Assembly (NCBI GenBank): GCA_030642125.1
Contig: DAOWOJ010000007.1
Location: forward strand, 1 to 10,782
From: Candidatus Aenigmatarchaeota archaeon
Lineage (GTDB): Archaea; Aenigmatarchaeota; Aenigmatarchaeia; DAOWOJ01
Length of the DNA: 10,782 nucleotides
Direction: 5' to 3'
The notes below the pieces were generated by a model. It saw only the letters and a program-made list of their open reading frames with translations, made no database searches and was not told the DNA's origin. Positions 1 to 5,683 of this stretch are shown one piece after another; positions within the stretch are counted from its first letter, which is position 1; each line of letters opens with the position of its first letter. Both the position numbers and the translations under genes were made by a program.

Positions 1-134
1 AATGCATCTCCAAAATTTGATTTTCCTGATCCATTTGGTCCGCAAATTATATTCAATCCATCATGCAATGGAATAAAAACTTTTTTTCTAAAACTTTTGA
101 ATCCTTCTATTCCAATTTTCATTATTTTGGTCAT
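1..134 (-). CDS. smc: Chromosome segregation ATPase SMC, N-terminal fragment
   Basis: Reading the minus strand from 134 gives 44 codons that run off the left edge without a stop. The peptide contains IEGFKSF, the usual SMC opening, then a short strand and the Walker A motif GPNGSGKSN followed by FGDA. Intact SMC proteins (around 1,150-1,200 residues) dimerise through a coiled-coil hinge and use ATP to organise and segregate chromosomes; only the first part of the ATP-binding head is visible here. Two starts are possible: ATG at 134 (MTKIMKIGIEGF) and ATG at 122 (MKIGIEGF). The TTAAATATAT box at about 143-152 on the minus strand lies about 25 nt from the second ATG, which would suit a leaderless archaeal transcript. 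Rad50 or RecN is less likely because of the GFKSF and GPNGSGKSN combination. The family call is fairly sure; the start is not. Confidence 0.85.
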   Translation of the reverse strand, partial: MTKIMKIGIEGFKSFRKKVFIPLHDGLNIICGPNGSGKSNFGDA

Positions 135-192
135 ACATATATATTTAATTATTATATTTTAATCATTAAGGTTTGAATAAGTGATTATATCA

Positions 193-207
193 ATATTAAA
201 TATAAAT
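193..207 (+). promoter_or_regulatory. Candidate TATA box for the membrane protein/HD unit
   Basis: An A/T-only stretch reading ATATTAAATATAAAT lies about 30-40 nt upstream of the ATG at 236. With an archaeal TATA-to-start spacing of about 25 nt this puts transcription onset near 226, leaving a leader of roughly 10 nt and no visible SD. The whole region is A/T-rich, so this is a weak inference. Confidence 0.25.
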
Positions 208-235
208 AATAAAACTGACAAAAAAATTAAAGTTT

Positions 236-460
236 ATGAAATCTAACTTAGAAAAAATAGAAAAAAACAAGAAATTGAGATATACAATATTTTCAATTTC
301 AATATTAATAATTGTTTTTCTATTTATTTGTTTAATAAAGGTTTGGAATATATATTGGACAATATTTATTAGTTTATGTATTATTGTTTTAGTATTTATA
401 ACATCGTTTTTATATGATATATTGTTTTTACCAAAAACAAGAGGAAGGGGATCTAATTAA
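236..460 (+). CDS. Small two-helix membrane protein, unrecognised
   Basis: This 74-residue protein has a charged, Lys/Glu-rich N-terminus (about residues 1-15), two hydrophobic segments (about 17-35 and 39-62) separated by a very short turn, and a basic tail ending KTRGRGSN. The layout predicts a helical hairpin in the membrane, with both ends probably cytosolic because both are positively charged. I do not recognise the family. Its stop is 1 nt before the ATG of the HD-domain gene, and its last codons contain the purine-rich run that serves as that gene's likely SD. The two are therefore probably co-transcribed and translationally coupled. It could be a membrane partner of the HD protein, or only an operon neighbour. 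No SD is seen upstream of its own ATG, consistent with a short or absent leader. Confidence 0.6.
   Translation: MKSNLEKIEKNKKLRYTIFSISILIIVFLFICLIKVWNIYWTIFISLCIIVLVFITSFLYDILFLPKTRGRGSN
441..450 (+). promoter_or_regulatory. Ribosome binding site deciding the HD protein start
   Basis: The purine run GAGGAAGGGG lies inside the 3' end of the upstream small gene, 11 nt before the ATG at 462. It favours that ATG over the one at 414, which would add 16 residues (MIYCFYQKQEEGDLIN) that do not look like part of the domain and would overlap the upstream gene extensively. Confidence 0.5.
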
Positions 461-461
461 T

Positions 462-998
462 ATGCAAGAGTTAATAAAATTAGCAGAAAATATAAAAAAT
501 GAAGAATTAAAAAAACAGGTCATAGATTTAATATCGGATTTTGAAATTAGACTTGATTATCAAAAAGCAGATATTAATAAAGCTCCGGCAGGTATCAGAG
601 GATTTCATCATTGTCAGAAAGGTGGATTAATTCAGCATATAAAAGCTGTTACGGAAATGTGTTTACAAATTGGGAATACTGTAGAAAAAACATATGATTT
701 ACCAATTAATAAAGATTATTTAATAGCCGGTGCATTGGTTCATGATCTTGGAAAATTATATGAATACGAAAATTCTGATATGGGATGGAGAAGGTCAAAA
801 ATAAAATTAGATCATGTATTTTTAATGTCTGCAGAGCTTTATTGCAGAAAATTTCCAGAAGATTTGATACATATAGTTGTTTCTCATTTGGGAGAGAAAT
901 CTTCTACACCACCAATGACAATAGAGGCATTAATACTACATTATGTAGATACATTAGATTCTATATTGGGAACAACTGAAGATTGTTTATTAATATAA
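462..998 (+). CDS. HD-domain metal-dependent phosphohydrolase, YhaM-like
   Basis: The 178-residue protein is essentially one HD domain. The metal-ligand pattern is clear: H59 in GGLIQH, the HD pair H94-D95 in LIAGALVHDLGK, H118, H142 in SHLGE and D163 in ILHYVDTLD. The block KAPAGIRGFHHCQKGGLIQH and the later SHLGE...PMTIEALILHYVDTLDS closely follow the HD part of COG3481 proteins, whose studied member is the Bacillus YhaM 3'-5' exoribonuclease. YhaM also has an N-terminal OB-fold of over 100 residues; here only about 45 mostly helical residues precede the domain, so nucleic-acid binding may be absent or supplied by a partner. Nuclease or nucleotide phosphohydrolase activity is inferred, and the substrate is unknown. 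The gene follows a small membrane protein by 1 nt. It is convergent with the next gene across 22 nt, with no evident terminator. Confidence 0.8.
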   Translation: MQELIKLAENIKNEELKKQVIDLISDFEIRLDYQKADINKAPAGIRGFHHCQKGGLIQHIKAVTEMCLQIGNTVEKTYDLPINKDYLIAGALVHDLGKLYEYENSDMGWRRSKIKLDHVFLMSAELYCRKFPEDLIHIVVSHLGEKSSTPPMTIEALILHYVDTLDSILGTTEDCLLI

Positions 999-1020
999 GA
1001 TTATATAAGAAAAGATACAA

Positions 1021-1518
1021 TTATATTAAAATATTAATAAAGCCTAAACACATCAAAGTAGTTACGAATCCAGAAATTAAGATACCTAATAATATACATA
1101 AAAATGATTTTTTAAAATTTAAATTAAATAAATAGGCTATTAATGAACTTGTCCAAGCTCCTGTACCAGGAAGCGGAATCGCAGCAAATAATATGAGTCC
1201 AAGTTCTTTATATTTTTCTATTTTGTCAGAACTCTTGTTTCTAGTATGTTCAATTAATTTGATATAAGTGTTATTCAAAATATTATGTTTAAATAAATGT
1301 TTTTCCATGTAATTAAAAAATAATAAAAGTATTGGTACTGGTATCATATTTCCAAATATCGCAAAAACATATGTTGTCCATGGGTTCATTTGCATTGATA
1401 TAGCAAATGGGATAGATCCTCGTAATTCTGTTACAGGAAGCATTGATAAAATGATTATTTTCAACCAATTTGGAGTCAATTGAACGATGTTAAGAAGCAT
1501 TTCTAACATATTTATCAT
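1021..1518 (-). CDS. COG2426/PF06695 family membrane protein ('small multi-drug export')
   Basis: The 165-residue hydrophobic protein carries the two signatures of this family: ELRGSIPFAI (residues 31-40), at the end of the first membrane segment, and PLPGTGAWTSSL (115-126), which resembles a re-entrant, Gly/Pro-rich loop. Further hydrophobic stretches lie at about 47-69, 105-114, 121-132 and 138-164; a charged loop (71-104) separates the halves. The family's 'small multi-drug export' label is historical and no substrate is established, so I would not infer drug resistance. Possible starts are M1 (1518), M4 (1509) and M7 (1500). M7 lies about 26 nt from the shared TTTAAA box and would suit a leaderless transcript. 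The gene is divergent from thiI across 25 bp and convergent with the HD gene. Confidence 0.8.
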   Translation of the reverse strand: MINMLEMLLNIVQLTPNWLKIIILSMLPVTELRGSIPFAISMQMNPWTTYVFAIFGNMIPVPILLLFFNYMEKHLFKHNILNNTYIKLIEHTRNKSSDKIEKYKELGLILFAAIPLPGTGAWTSSLIAYLFNLNFKKSFLCILLGILISGFVTTLMCLGFINILI

Positions 1519-1520
1519 TA

Positions 1521-1535
1521 TTATTTAAACTTAAA
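1521..1535. promoter_or_regulatory. Candidate shared divergent TATA region (TTTAAA)
   Basis: Only 25 bp separate the outermost ATGs of the membrane-protein gene and thiI. They contain TTATTTAAACTTAAA, with the self-complementary TTTAAA at 1524-1529. Measured from its centre, the alternative inner starts (1500 on the minus strand, 1556 on the plus strand) lie 26-30 nt away in both directions, the distance expected for leaderless archaeal transcripts. This is an inference from spacing only. Confidence 0.35.
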
Positions 1536-1543
1536 TCAATAAT

Positions 1544-2659
1544 ATGAAACAAATAATGATAAAATTTGGAGAATTGTTTTTAAAATCAGATCCAGTAAAA
1601 AAAAGATTCATCAATAAATTAGTTGATAATATAAAAATCGCAGCAAAAAGTGAAAATATAAAAATCAATATAAACAAGCAAAGAGATAGACTTTTTTGTC
1701 AAACAGATCAATTTGAAAAAATGAAAGAAATATTACAAAACCAATTTGGTATATCATATTTTACTATTGTAGAAAAAACAGATGATCCGAAAAAAATAAT
1801 TAAAAAATTTGAAAAAGAAATAGGTAAAAATCAAAGTTTTGCAATTAGAGCAAAAAGATCATATAAAATAGGAAAATCAAGCAAGGAAATAGAAAACGAA
1901 TTAGGTTCTGAGATAAAAAGAAAAGTAAATTTAACTAATCCTGATAAAGAAATATTTGTTGATGTATGTAAAGATGGTACATATGTATATTCAAAAAAGA
2001 TATATGGATCAAAAGGACTTCCGTTCGGATCATCTGGAAAAGTATTAATTTTATTGAGCGGAGGAATGGATTCTGCTGTTGCGACATGGTTTATGATTAA
2101 GAGAGGATGTTATCCTATTTTTTTGTATATAAATAATTCTTCAAATGATAATGCAAATGCTGATGGTGCGCTGAAAAATATGGAAATGTTATCAAAATGG
2201 TCAAAAGGAAAGAAAATGAAGCTATATATTGTGAATAACAATAAAGCAATATTGAAATTTTCTGAATATAAAAAATTTACTTGTGTTTTGTGTAAGAGAA
2301 TGATGTATAGAATAGCTGAAAGAATTGGAATAAAAGAAAATGTTGATGGAATTGTTACAGGCGAATCAATAGCGCAAGTAGCTTCTCAGACTCTGCATAA
2401 TTTATTTGTTTTGAATTCTTCTGTTTCTATTCCAATATATAGACCAGTAATAGGATTTGATAAAAGTGAAATAATATCGATAGCTAAAGAAATTGGTGTA
2501 TATAAATCTTCAATATCATTATCAAAAAATTGTGGATTTGTTCCAAATAAACCGTCAACTAGATCTAATATAGAAAAAATAGAAGATATTGAAAAAAATA
2601 TACAAATAAAAAAAATGTTAGATGAAAGTGTAAATAATGTTATTACTATGACGAAATAA
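1544..2659 (+). CDS. thiI: tRNA 4-thiouridine synthetase / sulfurtransferase ThiI
   Basis: ThiI adenylates U8 of tRNA and replaces its oxygen with sulfur; in many organisms it also feeds sulfur to thiamine thiazole synthesis. The 371-residue protein shows an N-terminal ferredoxin-like region (MIKFGELFLKS), a THUMP domain (about 55-155, including FAIRAKRSYKIG) and a PP-loop ATP pyrophosphatase domain with SGGMDSAVA at 172-180. A GESIAQVASQTLHNL block follows at 273-287 and CGFVPNKPST at 330-339. The C-terminal rhodanese domain of E. coli-type ThiI is absent. CVLC (247-250) matches the CXXC described in methanogen ThiI, where it is linked to an Fe-S cluster and use of sulfide instead of a persulfide donor; the same chemistry here is an inference. 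The start may be the ATG at 1544 or 1556; the latter (MIKFGELFLK) matches the family's usual opening better. No SD is visible. Confidence 0.93.
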   Translation: MKQIMIKFGELFLKSDPVKKRFINKLVDNIKIAAKSENIKININKQRDRLFCQTDQFEKMKEILQNQFGISYFTIVEKTDDPKKIIKKFEKEIGKNQSFAIRAKRSYKIGKSSKEIENELGSEIKRKVNLTNPDKEIFVDVCKDGTYVYSKKIYGSKGLPFGSSGKVLILLSGGMDSAVATWFMIKRGCYPIFLYINNSSNDNANADGALKNMEMLSKWSKGKKMKLYIVNNNKAILKFSEYKKFTCVLCKRMMYRIAERIGIKENVDGIVTGESIAQVASQTLHNLFVLNSSVSIPIYRPVIGFDKSEIISIAKEIGVYKSSISLSKNCGFVPNKPSTRSNIEKIEDIEKNIQIKKMLDESVNNVITMTK

Positions 2660-2662
2660 AAC

Positions 2663-2670
2663 TTTAAATA
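2663..2670 (+). promoter_or_regulatory. Candidate archaeal TATA box for the 59-aa gene
   Basis: TTTAAATA just after the thiI stop is a near-consensus archaeal TATA box. Adding about 26 nt puts the transcript start near 2692, leaving a leader of about 25 nt that contains the SD at 2702-2708. The consistent spacing of box, SD and ATG makes this one of the better promoter candidates in the window. Confidence 0.45.
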
Positions 2671-2701
2671 CTTGAACTGTCATTACTATATTATAGTTAA
2701 A

Positions 2702-2708
2702 TTAGGAG
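2702..2708 (+). promoter_or_regulatory. Shine-Dalgarno site TTAGGAG
   Basis: GGAG (2705-2708) lies 8 nt before the ATG at 2717. It makes that ATG a better start than the in-frame ATG at 2672, which sits on the TATA-like box itself and would add an unlikely 15-residue extension. Confidence 0.55.
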
Positions 2709-2716
2709 ACAATAAA

Positions 2717-2896
2717 ATGAGTTTAATATTGAGTATGATAATGAATCCTGTTGTTATGAATATGAATATATGTTTTGATTGTTGGAACAATGTTGCTAAT
2801 TTTTCAGATGCATCTGCAGGACTTTTTGATAATCTTATTGAATCAATATCAGAGTTCTTTGATAGCGCATTTGATATAGAACTTAGAACTCCATAA
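2717..2896 (+). CDS. 59-aa unrecognised small protein
   Basis: I do not recognise this protein. It starts with a Met-rich hydrophobic stretch (MSLILSMIMNPVVMNMNICF, residues 1-20) containing four further Met residues. A CFDC motif (19-22) follows, then a polar linker and a C-terminal acidic, probably amphipathic helix (about 33-54) with Leu, Ile and Phe at helix-like intervals among Asp and Glu. It has only one basic residue. Support for it being a real gene is contextual: a near-consensus TATA-like box, a well-spaced SD, and a strong perfect hairpin 25 nt after the stop. Together these make an independent short transcription unit. The amphipathic tail would suit membrane-surface or protein-partner binding, and CXXC could bind metal or form a disulfide; neither can be confirmed. 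The alternative is a structured leader or small RNA with an accidental ORF. Confidence 0.5.
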   Translation: MSLILSMIMNPVVMNMNICFDCWNNVANFSDASAGLFDNLIESISEFFDSAFDIELRTP

Positions 2897-2921
2897 TTGT
2901 TTTAATTTCATCTCTCCCACA

Positions 2922-2956
2922 AATCATTGCCTTTTCATTGTGAAAAGGCAATGATT
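2922..2956. repeat. Perfect 15-bp inverted repeat (hairpin) after the 59-aa gene
   Basis: AATCATTGCCTTTTC (2922-2936) and GAAAAGGCAATGATT (2942-2956) are exact reverse complements around the 5-nt loop ATTGT. It is the strongest hairpin I noticed in the window and lies between convergent genes ending at 2896 and 3098. No U-tract follows directly on either strand, so it is not a standard intrinsic terminator. It may protect mRNA 3' ends, be part of a small RNA, or be a dispersed intergenic repeat. Confidence 0.75.
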
Positions 2957-3039
2957 ATTATAAGAAGTTACTAATCAGCAAAATAATTATATATAATTTT
3001 GTTATAAGATCGTTATCTAGTATCAGTGAAAATATTCTA

Positions 3040-3046
3040 TTTTTTT
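3040..3046 (+). terminator. T-run, possible U-rich terminator for the plus strand
   Basis: Seven consecutive T residues lie about 145 nt after the 59-aa gene stop. Archaeal RNA polymerase can terminate on U-runs without a hairpin. In DNA this AT-rich such runs occur by chance, so confidence is low. Confidence 0.2.
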
Positions 3047-3097
3047 ATTATAATGTTTCAGCTTAAGAAATATTTATCATAATTATTCTATACTAGT

Positions 3098-3643
3098 TTA
3101 ATTATTATCTGAGTATGAATAATTAATATCTTTTTCCATTATCTTATTTTCTTTAATTTCTTTTTTAATTTTAGAAAGACTTTTTTTAACAGATTTTAAT
3201 ATTCTATTTCTATCAGATATTTTTAAATTTTCTCTTTCTCCTATTTCAATTGTTTGAAAATCATCTTCTATACTATCAAGTTTATCTAATAATTTATCTC
3301 TATCTTCATTTGGTTTCATATTTAAAATTTTATATCTAATTTTACACCATTTTTTTCTTGTTCTATATAATCTATTAATAAATATATGAAATCCTCTTAT
3401 TTTTTTATTTTCTTTTAATTCTTTTTCAATATACTTAAGTCCTTTTCTAATATCATATAATTGACGTGTTCTACTTTTAGATTTTGTTATCTCGCTTTCT
3501 TGTTTTTCGAGAGGTCTTAACAATTCTTCTACATCATCTAATTTATAAATGACATTAAAATTTTCTTGTTTTATAGCCATTATTCTATATTTACACCATT
3601 TTTTTCTATATTTTTTTACTTCATGACTAAACAATATATTCAT
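3098..3643 (-). CDS. Unrecognised charged protein with two RKKWCKxR repeats
   Basis: The 181-residue protein is rich in Lys, Arg, Glu and Ile and mostly predicted helical. It consists of two related halves. Repeat 1 has YRKKWCKYR (12-20), KLDDVEE (34-40), SRTR (57-60) and KELKENK (74-80). Repeat 2 has TRKKWCKIR (95-103), KLDSIED (121-127), DRNR (144-147) and KEIKENK (161-167). The offset is 83 residues at the first motif and 87 at the later ones. A short acidic/polar tail (KDINYSYSDNN) follows. There are no membrane segments and no catalytic motif I know. The only cysteines are the two in the WCK motifs (17 and 100). Plausible shapes are paired antiparallel helical hairpins, perhaps binding nucleic acid or a partner through the basic face; this is inference. 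The gene stands alone on its strand, divergent from the peptide transporter. No SD is seen, but TTTAATATTAAA (3660-3671) lies about 22 nt from its ATG. Confidence 0.65.
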   Translation of the reverse strand: MNILFSHEVKKYRKKWCKYRIMAIKQENFNVIYKLDDVEELLRPLEKQESEITKSKSRTRQLYDIRKGLKYIEKELKENKKIRGFHIFINRLYRTRKKWCKIRYKILNMKPNEDRDKLLDKLDSIEDDFQTIEIGERENLKISDRNRILKSVKKSLSKIKKEIKENKIMEKDINYSYSDNN

Positions 3644-3659
3644 ATTGTTTATTTGTTAT

Positions 3660-3671
3660 TTTAATATTAAA
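3660..3671 (-). promoter_or_regulatory. Candidate TATA box for the two-repeat protein
   Basis: TTTAATATTAAA is a 12-bp palindrome centred about 22 nt upstream of the minus-strand ATG at 3643, close to the spacing of a leaderless archaeal transcript. The weak point is the A/T-rich background. Confidence 0.3.
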
Positions 3672-3705
3672 AAATTGTTTTATAATAATTGCAGTTTATT
3701 TTTAT

Positions 3706-3715
3706 TGTTGCAACA
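3706..3715. promoter_or_regulatory. Palindrome TGTTGCAACA, candidate operator
   Basis: This perfect 10-bp palindrome has a GC-containing core (unusual in this A/T-rich spacer). It lies 15 bp upstream of the candidate TATA box of the peptide-importer operon, where an archaeal activator or repressor could bind. A 10-bp palindrome can also arise by chance. Confidence 0.25.
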
Positions 3716-3730
3716 GTCTATAGTTTTTAA

Positions 3731-3738
3731 TTTATAAT
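3731..3738 (+). promoter_or_regulatory. Candidate TATA box of the peptide-importer operon
   Basis: TTTATAAT lies 48-55 nt upstream of the ATG at 3786. Standard archaeal spacing puts transcription onset near 3760, leaving a leader of about 26 nt that includes GGAG at 3768-3771. That SD is 14 nt from the ATG, longer than usual. The geometry resembles that of the 59-aa gene. Confidence 0.35.
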
Positions 3739-3785
3739 GAAACTAAATATGAATCTATATAATCATTGGAGTTCTATTATTTTAC

Positions 3786-5681
3786 ATGAAATTTAAAATA
3801 CTGATAGTTTTATTAGTAATTATATTTTTTATAATCGTAATAGCAATAAATCCATTATCAAATACTAAAAAGAATAATAGTTATCTAAGAACTTCTGGAA
3901 TAACAGAAATAAAAGGATTGAATCCATTTAATCCATCTTTCAATGATGTGTATTCAGCATCAATACAAAGAAATATATGGGAACCTTTATACAAATATTC
4001 TCCTGATTTTTCAGAAAATCATGAAATAAAAAATTCACCTGACAAAAGGATTATTCCATGGATAGCTAAAGAAATGCCAATATATAATGAAGTTGATAAT
4101 AAACATGAAGTTATAGTAAAAATTAGACAAGATGTTTATTGGTGGGACAAAAAGAAACTGACAGCAGATGATGTTGTGTTTAGTGGAAATTTGATGTTAA
4201 ATTTTGGAATACCAGTAAATGATAGATCAAGTTGGCAAATTATAGAAGGAAAATATTATGTAGATAAAATTGAAAAAATAGATAATTTTACTATTAAATA
4301 CACTTTAAATGAATTAGTCCCAATTTTTCAGATCGGTCCATTAATGAGTATGATATTTCCGAAACATCAGTGGAAACCAATTGTTGATAAATCAATAAAA
4401 AAATTTAATGAACATGAAGAAACTGATATAAACAAACGTAATTTAATAGCAAACGAAATTTGGTCTGTTGACGTAGGAAAAGATTTGAAGTTAAATGAAA
4501 TAATTGGTTCAGGACCATTCAAGCCAGTTAATTGGAAACAAGGCGAATATATGCGTATGGATTCTAATCATGATTATTGGGCAAAAGGTAGAATAATTAA
4601 AATATATGGAAAAGAGTATGAAATTGGACCGTATATAGACGGAATATTAAGAATGGTTTATAAATCAAGCGATACTATTAATTTGGTAATGAAAAATGGT
4701 GATATAGATATAACAAGTATACAACCATCAGATATTTCATATTTTCAAAAAAATAATAATATGGAAATCAAAACTTGTACTAGAAATAGTCTTTTTTTTA
4801 TTGGTTTTAATCTAAGAAAAAAACCAATGAGTTATCTTTGTTTTAGACAATCTGTGTCTTATCTTTATAATAAAGAATTACTAAATGATCGAGTATTTCA
4901 TGGGAGACTTTCACCAATATATTCTGTTGTTCCATATGTGAATGAATATTGGCATAATCCAAATCTACAAACTTATGGAAAAGGAATGAACACAATAGAA
5001 AGACAATATAAAGCATTCAACATATTAAAAGAATGTGGATTTGATTGGAAAACAGAACCGAGATTCGAGATTGAAAATGAAAAACCTATTAAACTTATAT
5101 CAAAAGGAATTGATATAATTATGCCAGATGGAAATTCATGTCCAGAATTGAAGATATTTGGTAGTCCAGCAAGTGAAGTTCCAGATTCTGCGCAAGCTAA
5201 TATAATGTTGCAAGAATGGATGAATGATATTGGGATACCTGCAAAATTTATTCCAATAGATTTTGGAACAGCTACAGATTTCATATATCCAAGTGATCTA
5301 AGTGAACCTAATTTTGATATAAATACAGTTGTAGGATGGAGTTTGGGTCCTGATCCAATGTATTTAAAAGATCTTTGGCATTCTTCACACAGGCCAGAGA
5401 TGATCAGTGGTGGATTGAATGCAGAAGGATATATAAACTTTGAATATGATAAATTATCGGAACAATCGATTAGAGAAATGGATCCAAAAAAAAGAAGAAA
5501 AATAGTATTTAAATTACAAGAAATCATATCAAAAGAAATACCGATATTTCCTACAACAACTGTTACAAATATACAGGTATACAGAAAAGACAGATTCGAA
5601 GATTGGTTTAGTATGCCAACATATGGAATCGGCGGAGCCGAAAATCAATATTCATACATGATATTAAAACCAAAACAGTAA
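3786..5681 (+). CDS. Peptide ABC importer substrate-binding protein (SBP family 5)
   Basis: The 631-residue protein belongs to the DppA/OppA-type extracytoplasmic solute-binding family, which captures di- or oligopeptides and delivers them to the permeases. Family landmarks include GLNPFNPS...IQRNIWEPLYKYSPDF (about 45-79), an LTADDVVFSGN motif (about 128-138), GSGPFKPVNW (about 241-250) and a C-terminal region with PMYLKDLWHS (about 525-534). Residues 4-21 are strongly hydrophobic after a single Lys pair and are followed by AINPLSNTKKN. There is no lipobox cysteine, so the protein is probably held by an uncleaved N-terminal helix with the binding domain outside the cell. It is longer than typical bacterial DppA (about 535). 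It heads a five-gene operon; dppB starts 2 nt after its stop. Peptide specificity is inferred from the family and the neighbouring tricorn; nickel or sugars are possible for SBP family 5 but less likely. Confidence 0.9.
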   Translation: MKFKILIVLLVIIFFIIVIAINPLSNTKKNNSYLRTSGITEIKGLNPFNPSFNDVYSASIQRNIWEPLYKYSPDFSENHEIKNSPDKRIIPWIAKEMPIYNEVDNKHEVIVKIRQDVYWWDKKKLTADDVVFSGNLMLNFGIPVNDRSSWQIIEGKYYVDKIEKIDNFTIKYTLNELVPIFQIGPLMSMIFPKHQWKPIVDKSIKKFNEHEETDINKRNLIANEIWSVDVGKDLKLNEIIGSGPFKPVNWKQGEYMRMDSNHDYWAKGRIIKIYGKEYEIGPYIDGILRMVYKSSDTINLVMKNGDIDITSIQPSDISYFQKNNNMEIKTCTRNSLFFIGFNLRKKPMSYLCFRQSVSYLYNKELLNDRVFHGRLSPIYSVVPYVNEYWHNPNLQTYGKGMNTIERQYKAFNILKECGFDWKTEPRFEIENEKPIKLISKGIDIIMPDGNSCPELKIFGSPASEVPDSAQANIMLQEWMNDIGIPAKFIPIDFGTATDFIYPSDLSEPNFDINTVVGWSLGPDPMYLKDLWHSSHRPEMISGGLNAEGYINFEYDKLSEQSIREMDPKKRRKIVFKLQEIISKEIPIFPTTTVTNIQVYRKDRFEDWFSMPTYGIGGAENQYSYMILKPKQ

Positions 5682-5683
5682 AC

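Noticed and set aside
1..134. Rad50 or RecF instead of SMC
   Set aside because: The GFKSF opening and GPNGSGKSNFGDA Walker A context match SMC better, although only 44 residues are visible.
785..979. Plus-strand 64-codon frame within the HD gene
   Set aside because: It overlaps the conserved HD motif region in another frame, has no SD, and its translation is low in recognisable structure.
999..1020. Search for a terminator between the convergent HD and PF06695 genes
   Set aside because: The 22 nt are A-rich with no inverted repeat or T-run that could be supported.
2672..2716. N-terminal extension of the 59-aa protein from the ATG at 2672
   Set aside because: That start nearly coincides with the TATA-like box and lacks an SD; the ATG at 2717 has a well-placed GGAG.
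2702..2920. Possible pairing of TCTCTCC (2911-2917) with the SD GGAGA (2705-2709) as a riboregulator
   Set aside because: Only five contiguous pairs can be formed and short matches of this kind are common by chance; it is not enough to call a switch.
4973..5527. 184-codon open frame on the minus strand inside the binding-protein gene
   Set aside because: It lies wholly antisense to a clearly recognised SBP5 coding sequence, and its translation shows no domain. Long antisense frames are expected opposite AT-rich codon use.
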